A stretch of DNA of 64,000 nt from JANQPC01 sp039208375 (GCA_039208375.1 JBCCRC010000014.1:1-64000); one strand, 5' to 3'; positions 9,030-17,280 are shown, numbered from the stretch's first letter. A program made the numbers and translations. The notes: generated by a model not told the origin, from the sequence alone.

Positions 9030-9398
9030 ATGATGCGTATTTCAGACGTCGCCAGAGAGACAGGATTGTCCGTTTCCGCGATCCGCTACTACGAAAGGCG
9101 GTCGGTCATTCGCAGGCCCAATAGAGACGGTCGAAACCGTGACTATTCTGAAGACGATGTCCGCGCTCTCCGATTTGTTCGGAATGCACGCGCCCTCAAC
9201 TTACCAGTGCGGGACATCGCTGACATTCTGCAGCGACCATGGGAAAAAGGTGAGATGGCGGCGGTGATCGCAGATCACCGCAGAGTGGTGCAGTCTCGGA
9301 TCGAGGCGCTCAGGCAGGTGGACGGTGCTCTCGCCCATCTTGAGACCTGCGCGTGCGAGGGCGTTCTTGATTGTGAGTTGGCGGTTGGCGATGGTTGA
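9030..9398 (+). CDS. MerR-family transcriptional regulator with C-terminal Cys cluster
   Basis: A 122-residue MerR protein. The start at the ATG of 9030 (MMRISDVARETG) is chosen because the winged helix begins there; a longer frame upstream overlaps the previous gene and adds no domain. Seen are the helix-turn-helix (residues 3-22), the YYERR wing (20-24), the dimerisation helix, and a C-terminal Cys cluster (Cys107, Cys109, Cys115 in ETCACEGVLDCEL) of the kind used for metal sensing. It probably twists the long-spacer promoter at 8520-8550 and regulates its own operon. The inducing metal cannot be told. Confidence 0.85.
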   Translation: MMRISDVARETGLSVSAIRYYERRSVIRRPNRDGRNRDYSEDDVRALRFVRNARALNLPVRDIADILQRPWEKGEMAAVIADHRRVVQSRIEALRQVDGALAHLETCACEGVLDCELAVGDG

Positions 9399-9609
9399 AG
9401 CGTTCGGCCTTCTCGCAACCTGCCGCATGGTGCTGTTTTACGCCTTGGAAGACAAAGCGCTCGTCTTCACTCTCGCTTTCGCCGGAGCCTGCTTGTGCGC
9501 CGCAATCTATGCGTTTCTGATACGGTCGTATCCATTCATGCTCGCAGAAGGTGTTTGGGCGATTGTGGCGCTGACAAAGTGGACTCTTCGTTCTCGTGTT
9601 GGGTCTTAA
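9391..9609 (+). CDS. Small membrane protein of the MerR operon
   Basis: A 72-residue protein with two predicted membrane segments (about residues 18-41 and 44-63) and an N-terminal VEAFGLLATCRMV motif. The ATG at 9391 overlaps the end of the MerR gene by 8 bases (ATGGTTGA), so translation is coupled. Relatives of this type are small proteins of unknown function. Its place suggests a role in handling whatever the regulator senses, but no transport motif is evident. Confidence 0.6.
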   Translation: MVEAFGLLATCRMVLFYALEDKALVFTLAFAGACLCAAIYAFLIRSYPFMLAEGVWAIVALTKWTLRSRVGS

Positions 9610-9889
9610 GAGTGGACGTTGGTGTGATATGCAGCATCAATCTCTCCGGGCTCGAAGCCAACATTCGAGGAAGCGCAGCATTTGAGATTGCGACGCACCT
9701 AATTGCAGGAGCTCACGGCCCAGAGCTGCCGTTCCACACGACTTCGCCATGCTGCAGTGCCGCCGGTCGAACCGGCCGTTGGCTGCATTGGCTCAATCCC
9801 AGTGTCGACGGATGACTGCAACGCGGACCTTCCCGACTTTCGCTGCGACTGCGCCAAAGGCTGTTATCAGTATTCTCACTAGTCAGCCT

Positions 9890-10126
9890 TCAGGACGCCT
9901 TTGACATGCGGTCATCGGCCTCACTGCTTTGAAATTCAAGTAGGTCTCCGGGTTGGCACTTTAACGCATCGCAAATCTTGCAGAGCGTTGTGAAGCGTAT
10001 TGCCTTGGCTCGACCCGAACGCAACATGGAAAGGTTTTGCTCGCTGATACCAATCTGTTCAGCAAGCACGCGAGAGGTCATTTTGCGTTGAGCAAGAAGC
10101 ACGTCGAGACGAACGATGATCTGCAT
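9890..10126 (-). CDS. Cro/CI-type HTH regulator (YozG-like)
   Basis: A 78-residue single-domain helix-turn-helix protein (MTSRVLAEQIGISEQNLSML, then FTTLCKICDALKCQPGDLLE). This compact type is usually found next to a DUF2975 membrane protein, and that is the case here: the two genes touch at base 10126. It most likely regulates the pair. Confidence 0.85.
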   Translation of the reverse strand: MQIIVRLDVLLAQRKMTSRVLAEQIGISEQNLSMLRSGRAKAIRFTTLCKICDALKCQPGDLLEFQSSEADDRMSKAS

Positions 10127-10653
10127 CAGACCACGCCCTCATTTTCACGAGCAATCGCTATCGCTTCCTTCATCAAGAAGCCGCAAAGGACGAATCCCAG
10201 ACCGGCTACTCCAATCACGATATCGCCCGGATCGTAGTAGAATTTCAGGGCAGCAGGGCCATCTGCATTCCACCTTGAATAAAGCGGGATCGCAAAGACC
10301 CAGATCGCGGTGTCGGCCAACATGGTTCCCACCATACTTGTTCCTAGAAGCATGATCCTCTTAGCGGCACGAGGATCAAAGAAAATGGATTTTCGGAACA
10401 AGTTGAGGAGCAAAACCGCAAAGATGGCATTAGCACATCCAATGACCAGCATCGGCAGGTAGAATAGCGCCATGGAGAAACGCATTGCGGAAGTGACTGA
10501 CACTGTATCATCAACAAACTCCCACTCGTTCCAGTCTTGTACGAAAACGGCATGTCCGGCTTCCCGCAAGTACCATGTCGCCCAAATGACGCCAGTTACA
10601 GCAACAAGGCCCATTAGGGCGAGAGCCATGATTTCAATACGAATGTAGCGCAT
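10126..10653 (-). CDS. DUF2975-family membrane protein
   Basis: A 175-residue protein with four predicted membrane segments (near residues 8-27, 62-85, 101-120 and 144-162) and a periplasmic loop after the first. Size and layout fit the DUF2975 family, which has no known function. It lies directly upstream of the small HTH gene with a one-base overlap, the standard arrangement for this family. An AGGAA lies about six bases upstream of its ATG. Confidence 0.75.
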   Translation of the reverse strand: MRYIRIEIMALALMGLVAVTGVIWATWYLREAGHAVFVQDWNEWEFVDDTVSVTSAMRFSMALFYLPMLVIGCANAIFAVLLLNLFRKSIFFDPRAAKRIMLLGTSMVGTMLADTAIWVFAIPLYSRWNADGPAALKFYYDPGDIVIGVAGLGFVLCGFLMKEAIAIARENEGVV

Positions 10654-10933
10654 TGTATTCCTGTTTATGGCTTATAAATTAATGATTATCATGAAGTGAT
10701 TCTCCTTAATTGGCAATCCTAACCTCCTGAGATCCGTTTTGGCTCATGCGATCCGCGTTCAGATTGTCAGTACCCACGCATAGTAAGAAGCAGACATTCG
10801 AGTACACCGAAGCGTCGGGCCTCAGGGCTCTCTCCAGAACTCCACCGCTTGGCTCAAAAATCTCGACCATCGGGCTTCTTTTGGATAAGGCGCTCCACTA
10901 TCGTTACGGATCTGGCGGGACGCTTCGGAGCGA

Positions 10934-11152
10934 TTACGCCCGATCGATCTCTTCAAGTAGCTTTGCCGAAGGAACATCCAGGGGCTGGGCCAGCTTCTCA
11001 AGCACCGTTACGGTCGGATTGCGGACGCCGCGCTCGACGCCGCTCACATAAGTTCGATGTAAGCCACAGGCGTGGACCAATCCCTCCTGAGAGAATCCGG
11101 CCGCCAGCCGGTGATTCTTCAAGTTGAGCCCCACACGCCGGCGAAGATCCAT
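10934..11152 (-). CDS. Small XRE-family HTH regulator
   Basis: A 72-residue protein that is essentially one helix-turn-helix domain (LGLNLKNHRLAAGFSQEGLV-type start, HRTYVSGVERGVRNPT recognition region, then a helix EKLAQPLDVP). The resemblance is to the short XRE regulators linked to restriction-modification controllers and other mobile defence genes. It is divergent from the two-gene unit starting at 11272, about 120 bases away, which it may control. The target is not shown by the sequence. Confidence 0.8.
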   Translation of the reverse strand: MDLRRRVGLNLKNHRLAAGFSQEGLVHACGLHRTYVSGVERGVRNPTVTVLEKLAQPLDVPSAKLLEEIDRA

Positions 11153-11271
11153 GACATCTGCAAGGACACCGCTTCATACTTTACGTCTACAGCCTATGAG
11201 TCTCTTTTTGCTGGGCTTGTTCCGCTCACCAAGCCATCACTCGCACCCGCGGGGCGATACGGAGACCGAAC

Positions 11272-11664
11272 ATGTCGAAACTCTTACGCACCGCTCATCT
11301 TCTCTCGCCAATTGCTATGTCTGCAGGCGTTGCCACGACCCAGATTAACGCTGTCCCGGTGGCATCTACCCCTAGCCTTGAACGGAAGGCGCGAACCGTC
11401 GCGACCCACAACCTCGTCGGTCCCGCAAGTGCAGCCTTTCGGAGTACGCGCATCTATCGGCTGGAAAGCGGCGATATTGCCTTTTGCGGGGAGAGCAATG
11501 CCCGAAACCGCATGGGGGGCTTCGTCGGGGTCAAACCCTTCTACGTGCGTTTCGACCCGAAGTCGCCCTCTAATGCCCCGCTTAACGAACAAACCGAGTT
11601 TTTGGCTGAGACGGTTTGCGGGGCCCCTGCGCGCGGTCAGAGTATCCCGATCCGGCAGGGGTGA
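11272..11664 (+). CDS. Exported hypothetical protein with CGExNAxNxxGG motif
   Basis: A 130-residue protein with a hydrophobic N-terminus (LLSPIAMSAGVATT) that could be a signal sequence or anchor, though it is weak. The C-terminal half has a motif (AFCGESNARNRMGGFVGVKPFYV) shared by many small exported or lipid-anchored proteins of unknown role; they typically read VCGEVNAKN-GGYVG. The stop is 4 bases before the next ATG, and the two genes look like one transcription unit. Confidence 0.55.
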   Translation: MSKLLRTAHLLSPIAMSAGVATTQINAVPVASTPSLERKARTVATHNLVGPASAAFRSTRIYRLESGDIAFCGESNARNRMGGFVGVKPFYVRFDPKSPSNAPLNEQTEFLAETVCGAPARGQSIPIRQG

Positions 11665-11668
11665 GGCG

Positions 11669-12196
11669 ATGGCACTGCACCAACCAAGTCCAACGTCACT
11701 AGAGTCACACAGTGCTGCCTCTAGCCTAAGAGAACAATATCTCGAATACGGCTTCCTTGCCGGTCTGTGTCGTGTGATGTGGCGGCGCGGCGAGTTGATG
11801 GATGTTCTTCGCAGTCACACGAATCAGTCAGGCTATGACCTTCTTCTGGAGGCCCGCGGCATACAACGCCACGTACAGCTCAAATCCAGCTTTCTTGGCG
11901 CCAGGACCAGCCGCCAGAAGATCAACACGCGTCTTGCCGCGCGGCCGAGTGGCTGTATCGTGTGGATCCCCGTCGACCCGACAACACTAACCGGGGAGAG
12001 CTCCCTTTGGTTCGGCGGCATCCCGGGCGCCCCTCTGCCCGACCTCGGAGAGCGCGTTGCCAAGCACACCAAGGGCAACGCCGAGGGCGTCAAGACCGAG
12101 CGCGCTCAGATCCGCATTGTGAAGAAGGGTGCTTTCGAATTTGTGAATGGGTTCGAGGCTTTGGCGGATCGCCTGTTTGGGGGAGAGCACTGCTAG
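11669..12196 (+). CDS. Hypothetical protein with PD-(D/E)XK nuclease-like motif
   Basis: A 175-residue protein starting at ATG 11669 after a GGGGTGAGG ribosome binding site; a longer in-frame extension upstream runs over the previous gene and is rejected. The first half has the layout of a PD-(D/E)XK nuclease core: an acidic helix (REQYLEYGFLAGL, residues 21-33), GYD (Asp57) and a beta strand with Q-x-K (HVQLKSS, Gln70 and Lys72), followed by Arg/Gln-rich helix and strand CIVWIPVD. Further blocks (AKHTKGNAEGVKTER, residues about 131-145) look conserved. A nuclease or nuclease-derived nucleic-acid-binding protein is proposed, not proven. Confidence 0.55.
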   Translation: MALHQPSPTSLESHSAASSLREQYLEYGFLAGLCRVMWRRGELMDVLRSHTNQSGYDLLLEARGIQRHVQLKSSFLGARTSRQKINTRLAARPSGCIVWIPVDPTTLTGESSLWFGGIPGAPLPDLGERVAKHTKGNAEGVKTERAQIRIVKKGAFEFVNGFEALADRLFGGEHC

Positions 12197-12369
12197 TTCC
12201 CTGATCTTGTGCGGAAATCCCTGCTTCGGCGGCAAAATTCCCTGTTAATCAAAAAGATTTCCCCGTTATCAGGTTTAGGGAAATCTCCCATAAGCCACTG
12301 ATTCAAGGCGTTGAATCGCCACTACTCTCGGGCGAAGGCATTAGGATCCACGAAATCTCCCTGTAAATC
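12197..12369. repeat. Cluster of TTCCCTG-type short repeats
   Basis: Immediately after the PD-(D/E)XK-like gene the motif [T/A/C]TCCC[T/C]G recurs at 12197-12203, 12217-12223, 12238-12244, 12259-12265 and 12357-12363, the later copies followed by TTAATC, TTATC or TAAATC. A perfect 8-bp inverted repeat (GATTTCCC at 12256-12263, GGGAAATC at 12278-12285) sits in the middle. The first three copies are 20-21 bases apart. The function is unknown; spacing of about two helical turns would fit a protein-binding array. Confidence 0.55.
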
Positions 12370-12633
12370 TCCAGCTAACACGGGATTTTGACCCGGAGAC
12401 GGGTTTGCTTGGGACTGCGTCCACCACCACCGGCGTTTCGCCAAAACCGCCGAGAACGCCCTCCTCCAAGCGTAAGCTACTGTTGTTTCAAGGAAACGGC
12501 GATAGCGCCCCTCGATTGGTGCCCCGTCACTGACTTGGCGCTAGGCTCGGCACGCCCTTCGCATCGGCAACACTCGCGCCGCGAGCATCCCAACCCGCTC
12601 GACAGCCCCGGCCCCGCGAATTATCCCGGCGAC

Positions 12634-13659
12634 ATGACCGGCGCGCTGACGAAGGTAACCATTCCGCCCTGCCCGATCCCCGCCGCCACGGTGATTGGCG
12701 CGCGCACCTATCTCGTGGATCGGATCGTGCCGGAGTGCGAGATCATGACCCTTCCGGCCCGGGGCCATGGCGGCGGCACCCTTAAATATGGGCTTGCACC
12801 GTTGGAAAGCCTGCCGCAGCCCGCGCCGTCCGGGCGCTTAAAGCGGCTAAAACCGCGCGGGCACCTGGCACTCAAAGACGAGGCAGTATTTGACCTTCGC
12901 CGGAATGCGCCGGAAAACTGGGCGCATTTTCTCACCAATCACCTTCCGATCGTCTTCCATCTTTCAGCCGAGCTTGGGCTGAGCACCGACGCGGTGCATT
13001 TGGTCACGCCAACCACGACACCGGGGTACATCGGGGGCGCGGCGGCCTTTTTTGGCTTCCGCCATACCGCGACCGATGCCCAGCTTTCGGGCGCAGGCGT
13101 GGCCTATGACCTTGATCCCTGGACAACAGTGCGCGCCTCCCGCGCAGATTGGGTTGCTGCGCCTGCGGCCCGCGACGCCTTTACGCGTGGGCGCACTATG
13201 CACCCATCGGGCGCCGCCCTGCCCCGTCGCGCCTACTTGTCGCGAAAAAGCGCCCGCTCGCTGGAGAACGAAGACGAAATCTGTGCGCTTCTCGGCAAGC
13301 GCGGGTTCGAGCGGATTTTTGCGGAAACCCTGAGTGTGGCGGACCAGATCGGGCTCTTTCAGGAAGCCGAGGCCATCGTGGCTATCCATGGCGCGGCATT
13401 GGGCCCCTTGCTTTGGCGCCAGCCGGAAAGCCCGCTTGCCCAGGTGGTAGAACTGATGCCATGCGGGCATATGACGGACTATTACCGCGGCATGTGCGCG
13501 CAACTCGGCGTAGGCTGGATCGGCGTCCGCGGGCGACTGAAACCGGAATACGTGGCGCCGGCTTATGACTTCGGCAAAAGGTTCAAGGCGTTTTCGCAGG
13601 ATGATTTCACGGTTGACCCCGCGTCACTGACCCACGCGCTTGATCTCGCGGGGCTTTGA
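12634..13659 (+). CDS. Glycosyltransferase family 61-like protein (DUF563)
   Basis: A 341-residue protein resembling the DUF563/GT61 family. Characteristic blocks are NWAHFLTNHLPIVFHL (a substrate-pocket helix near residue 90) and the C-terminal VAIHGAALGPLLW motif with its conserved HGA. The start at ATG 12634 is preferred because the upstream extension is low in domain content, although the ribosome binding site is weak. Members add sugars such as xylose or GlcNAc to glycans; in Roseobacters they sit in surface polysaccharide clusters. It is followed directly by a sulfotransferase and another transferase. Confidence 0.75.
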   Translation: MTGALTKVTIPPCPIPAATVIGARTYLVDRIVPECEIMTLPARGHGGGTLKYGLAPLESLPQPAPSGRLKRLKPRGHLALKDEAVFDLRRNAPENWAHFLTNHLPIVFHLSAELGLSTDAVHLVTPTTTPGYIGGAAAFFGFRHTATDAQLSGAGVAYDLDPWTTVRASRADWVAAPAARDAFTRGRTMHPSGAALPRRAYLSRKSARSLENEDEICALLGKRGFERIFAETLSVADQIGLFQEAEAIVAIHGAALGPLLWRQPESPLAQVVELMPCGHMTDYYRGMCAQLGVGWIGVRGRLKPEYVAPAYDFGKRFKAFSQDDFTVDPASLTHALDLAGL

Positions 13660-13660
13660 G

Positions 13661-14263
13661 ATGAGCGCACTCAAACATCCCAAGGTGTTTGGCCTCGGCT
13701 TTCAGAAAACCGGCACAACAACGCTGGAGACAATGCTCACGCGCCTCGGCTACCGGGTTGCAGGGTACAATCAGTTCCGCGATTTCGCGCAGCGGCAAGA
13801 TCTCACGCTGGCGGATCTGGAAGAACGCGCACTGGCATTGCTGCCAGAGTACGATGCTGCGAAGGATACTCCTTGGCCGGTGCTCTACCGGCAACTCGAT
13901 GCCGCCTGCCCCGGTGCGAAGTTCATCCACATAACGCGGGACACTGAGACGTGGATCGCCAGCGTGGTTAAGGATTTCGCCCAGCACCCTAACGCGCTCC
14001 ACCGGGTGATCTACGGCGTGCCTTTCCCCGTGGGCCACGAAGAGGTGTTTTGCGCGCGGTACGAGGCGCACAACGCCGAAGTTGCCGCCTATTTCGCGGA
14101 CCGGCCCGAGGACTATCTGCACATGCGCCTCAACGAGTTAAGCTATGAGCGCATCTGCCCATTTTTGGGTAGGCCCGTGTTGGACCGCGGGACGCCTAAG
14201 TCCAACACTCGCTTCCGGAAACGCATGAAACGCGTCTGGTGGCGCCTCACTGGCGGGGTCTGA
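13661..14263 (+). CDS. Sulfotransferase family protein
   Basis: A 200-residue protein starting one base after the previous stop. It has the 5'-phosphosulfate-binding loop GLGFQKTGTTTL (residues 11-22) and the 3'-phosphate-binding block FIHITRDTETWIASV further on, both standard for PAPS-dependent sulfotransferases. It probably transfers a sulfate group from PAPS onto a sugar or other cell-surface molecule made with the flanking glycosyltransferases. The acceptor is not known. Confidence 0.8.
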   Translation: MSALKHPKVFGLGFQKTGTTTLETMLTRLGYRVAGYNQFRDFAQRQDLTLADLEERALALLPEYDAAKDTPWPVLYRQLDAACPGAKFIHITRDTETWIASVVKDFAQHPNALHRVIYGVPFPVGHEEVFCARYEAHNAEVAAYFADRPEDYLHMRLNELSYERICPFLGRPVLDRGTPKSNTRFRKRMKRVWWRLTGGV

Positions 14264-14267
14264 GGCG

Positions 14268-15098
14268 ATGCCCGCCATTCCGAAACGGGTTCTACCGCGG
14301 GGCGACGTTGCGGCACTGGAGGCCATTCCTGCAATCATCCACCAAACCTTCGAAACCGCTGAGGTGCCGCAGGGCATGTATGACGCTGCGATGGGTTGGG
14401 TGGACCAGAACCCCGGCTTTGAGTACCGGTTTGCCGACAGCGATGATCGACGCGCCCTGATCGCAGAGCGCTTTACCGCAGACGCTCTTGCCGCCTATGA
14501 CACGCTGGAAAACGGGGCCTTCAAGGCCGATTTCTGGCGGTTATGCGTGCTCATCGCCGAAGGCGGCGTGTATGCTGATCTTGATACGGTGTGCCTGGTG
14601 CCGCTTGCAGGCGTTCTCCCGCCCGAGGCGCGCTTTGTTGCAAGCGCAGCCGGTTTGTCGCACGCCGTATCAAACATGTTTCTTGCGGCCGCGCCCAATC
14701 ACCCGTTTCTGAAGGCCGCGTTGGCCTATGCGGTTGCGTGTTTGCGCGATCCCGACCCAGAGTTTGATGGCTTCCATGTCACGGGGCCGGGCGCTCTTGG
14801 CGTGGCGATCAACGGCGTATTGGGGCGCGACGCGCGCGCGGCACATCCGTCGGGGCGTCGGGGCGAGGGCGCGCTTGCGTTCGAGATTTGGCCAAAGTTC
14901 CAGGCAACAAACGAAATGCCCCGCCATGTGGCCGCCGATGGCACGCCAGTATTTCTGACGGACTATCCTGGTTACAAGACGGACCTTGCTGCGGCCGGAC
15001 AGCAGCATTGGACCGAAACCAAACCCAGCCGCGCACCCTTGGCGCGTTTGCGCCGCGCCGCCCGACGCGTCGGCGCGCGCCTCTCAAACCGTAACTGA
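14268..15098 (+). CDS. Glycosyltransferase with DXD motif (Och1-like)
   Basis: A 276-residue transferase of the DXD sugar-binding family related to alpha-1,6-mannosyltransferase Och1. Visible are IPAIIHQTFET near residue 20, AAYDTLENGAFKADFWR (residues 75-91) and the metal-binding GGVYADLDT with Asp104-x-Asp106. No signal peptide or membrane segment is seen, so it should act in the cytoplasm. It lies four bases after the sulfotransferase gene, completing a three-gene glycan cassette. Donor and acceptor are unknown. Confidence 0.82.
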   Translation: MPAIPKRVLPRGDVAALEAIPAIIHQTFETAEVPQGMYDAAMGWVDQNPGFEYRFADSDDRRALIAERFTADALAAYDTLENGAFKADFWRLCVLIAEGGVYADLDTVCLVPLAGVLPPEARFVASAAGLSHAVSNMFLAAAPNHPFLKAALAYAVACLRDPDPEFDGFHVTGPGALGVAINGVLGRDARAAHPSGRRGEGALAFEIWPKFQATNEMPRHVAADGTPVFLTDYPGYKTDLAAAGQQHWTETKPSRAPLARLRRAARRVGARLSNRN

Positions 15099-15300
15099 TG
15101 ACGGCTTCTGTTAGCGCCCAAACGATTCGCGTTTCGATTCGAACACATCTGTGATTCAGGGCGGAATATTCTTGCGCACCGGGGGAAAGTTGGGCCAGAA
15201 ACCAACACACTAAAGGGAGGAACGGTGAGGCGCCCGCATGGCCCCGGGCGCGGTGGAAACTCCTCTCTGGCCACGAAAGGGCCAAACTGGTAAAGAAACT

Positions 15301-15315
15301 TCACCAATCTGGTGA
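15301..15315. promoter_or_regulatory. Inverted repeat in the leader of the TRAP operon
   Basis: TCACCA-ATC-TGGTGA is a perfect dyad directly before the AGGAGG ribosome binding site of the TRAP binding-protein gene. It could be an operator half-site pair or a small leader hairpin. There is no other support. Confidence 0.3.
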
Positions 15316-15329
15316 GTAGGAGGATACCC

Positions 15330-16391
15330 ATGCACTTTAAAGCCTTGGCAGCCGCCAGCGTCATCGCGCTGTCGGCGGGCGCGGTCAAAGCCCAAGAAGC
15401 CTTCGAGATGACGTCGGCCTTCGGGAAGAACCTGCCGATTCTTGGCACGGCTGCTGTCAATTTCGTTGAAAAAATCAATTCGATCTCCACCGAAGTGGAA
15501 TTCGAACACTTCGATCCAGGTGAACTCGTACCGGCCCTTGAAGCGCTTGACGCTGTGTCCAGCGGCTCGGTTGATGCGGCCTACACCACTGCGGGCTACT
15601 GGCAGGGTAAGATGAACGCCGCCGGCCTCTTCGCCGCCGTGCCCTTCGGCCCAGAACCGGGCGAAATGCTGGCTTGGATGCTTTACGACGACGGCATGCG
15701 CCTTTTCCAGCAGATGTATGATGACAATGGCTTCAACGTGAAGGTTCTGCTCTGCGGGACCTACGCGCCTGAAACGTCGGGCTGGTTTAAAGAAGAGATC
15801 ACCTCGCTCGACGATCTTGAAGGCCTCAACATGCGCTTCTTCGGCCTAGGCGCCGAGGTAATGCAGAAGCTCGGTGTCTCCACCTCGCTGCTGGCTGGTG
15901 GCGATATCTTCCCCGCGCTTGAGCGCGGTGCGATTGATGCAACCGAGTTTTCGATGCCGATCGTGGATGCCAACCTCGGCTTCTACAACATCGCTAAGTT
16001 CAACTACTTCCCCGGTTGGCACCAGCCCGCCACGATGTTTGAGCTTCTGATCAACAAGGATCGGTGGGAAGAGCTGGATGAAATCGCTCAGAACCAGATC
16101 GAGATCGCCTGCCTTGCCAACGTGACCTCGAACTTCGCCGAAGGCGAGGCGCTCAACTTCCCCGCGATGGTTGAAAACGTCGAAGAGCGTGGTGTTACGA
16201 TCAAGCGCTGGTCGGAAGAGCAACTCAACGCTTTCGAAGCCGCGTGGCTTGAAGTGGCCGGTGAGCTTGCTGCCGAAGACCCCTTCTTTGAAGAGGTTTG
16301 GGCGGATCTTCAGGAATTCCGCGCTGGCTACGCAACCTGGTTCAACAACATCTATCTGCCGCGCCCCTACAACAGCGTGGCCAACCAATAA
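15330..16391 (+). CDS. dctP: TRAP transporter substrate-binding protein (DctP/TakP-like)
   Basis: A 353-residue periplasmic binding protein. The start at ATG 15330 has AGGAGG seven bases upstream and gives a signal peptide (HFKALAAASVIALSAGAVKAQ). The mature protein contains the DctP-family core with the conserved Arg region (LEGLNMRFFGLGAEVMQKLG) and GAIDATEFSMPIVDANLGFY, which resembles the 2-oxo acid-binding TakP group. It would bind an organic acid and deliver it to the DctQM permease encoded downstream. The exact ligand is inference. Confidence 0.88.
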   Translation: MHFKALAAASVIALSAGAVKAQEAFEMTSAFGKNLPILGTAAVNFVEKINSISTEVEFEHFDPGELVPALEALDAVSSGSVDAAYTTAGYWQGKMNAAGLFAAVPFGPEPGEMLAWMLYDDGMRLFQQMYDDNGFNVKVLLCGTYAPETSGWFKEEITSLDDLEGLNMRFFGLGAEVMQKLGVSTSLLAGGDIFPALERGAIDATEFSMPIVDANLGFYNIAKFNYFPGWHQPATMFELLINKDRWEELDEIAQNQIEIACLANVTSNFAEGEALNFPAMVENVEERGVTIKRWSEEQLNAFEAAWLEVAGELAAEDPFFEEVWADLQEFRAGYATWFNNIYLPRPYNSVANQ

Positions 16392-16409
16392 TAACGGCCA
16401 AGATGAATG

Positions 16410-16435
16410 GGGCGCGCGCCTGCGGGCGCGCGCCC
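16410..16435 (+). terminator. GC-rich intercistronic hairpin after dctP
   Basis: A perfect 11-bp stem (GGGCGCGCGCC at 16410-16420, GGCGCGCGCCC at 16425-16435) with a TGCG loop lies between the binding-protein and dctQ genes. There is no U-run after it. Such hairpins are known to stabilise binding-protein mRNA or to reduce read-through so that more binding protein than permease is made. Confidence 0.7.
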
Positions 16436-16473
16436 TCGCAAACAATGCGGCAGGGCCGATCGGAGGGGGACGG

Positions 16474-17280
16474 ATGCAGGAAGCCGACGAACTGATAAAA
16501 CTCAGCGATCCGGGCGAAGTCGGGCGTGCCACGCACACGCGGGCTGACAGGGTTTCGGTGATCATTTCGAACATATTCGCTTGGGTGTTTCCGATCTTGA
16601 TGCTTGCGATCGTGTCGCAAGTCGTTCTGCGGAGCGCCGGGATGAACCAGGCCTGGCTCGATGACCTGCAGTGGTGGCTCTACGGCTCGTCTGCGCTAAT
16701 CGCGATCGGCTACGCAGTGACGACGAACAGCCACGTGCGGGTCGACATCTTCCATGAAAACTTCAGCGAGGCGAAGAAAACCCGGATCGAGATCTTCGCA
16801 CTGGCATGGCTGTTTTTGCCATTCATTATACTCGCCTTCGACATCACGATCCCCTACGCGCTGCAATCGATCCGGAACGATGAGGGATCGTCGTCGCCGA
16901 ACGGGCTTCACAATCTCTGGATTTTGAAGGCCTTCATGGTGGCGGCATTCCTGTTTATCGCCTACGCCACGTGGTCGGCCTACGTTCGCTTTCTGGCGAA
17001 GATCGCCGAGCCTACGCTCTGGCGCCAGATGCTTTACGCGTTCCCCTCGACGATGTTCATCGTCAATCTCGTTGTCTACTACGTGATCTGGTGGGCCTTG
17101 CGCCTTACCACGTCTGACGAAGTGACCGATCGCGAAATCGGTCGGCATCCGATTTTTGGCGAGTTCGAAGTCGGGGTCGAAGAGGTGAAGTGGACGATCC
17201 TGATCACCGTCATTCTTACCATCGCTCTCATCGGCCTTGCGCGGCTGATGGATCGCAGCTCGAGCCGTAGCGGAACCTGA
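16474..17280 (+). CDS. dctQ: TRAP transporter small permease subunit DctQ
   Basis: A 268-residue membrane protein with GGAGGGGG six bases upstream of ATG 16474. It has four or more hydrophobic segments and the typical QAWLDDLQWWLYGSSALIAIGYA motif. It is clearly longer than common DctQ proteins, matching the large-subunit variety that accompanies TakP-type binding proteins. It pairs with DctM to form the sodium-driven carboxylate transporter. Confidence 0.87.
   Translation: MQEADELIKLSDPGEVGRATHTRADRVSVIISNIFAWVFPILMLAIVSQVVLRSAGMNQAWLDDLQWWLYGSSALIAIGYAVTTNSHVRVDIFHENFSEAKKTRIEIFALAWLFLPFIILAFDITIPYALQSIRNDEGSSSPNGLHNLWILKAFMVAAFLFIAYATWSAYVRFLAKIAEPTLWRQMLYAFPSTMFIVNLVVYYVIWWALRLTTSDEVTDREIGRHPIFGEFEVGVEEVKWTILITVILTIALIGLARLMDRSSSRSGT

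Noticed and set aside
9495..9815. Plus-strand open frame after the MerR operon
   Set aside because: It overlaps the small membrane protein in another frame, has no ribosome binding site and no recognisable domain.
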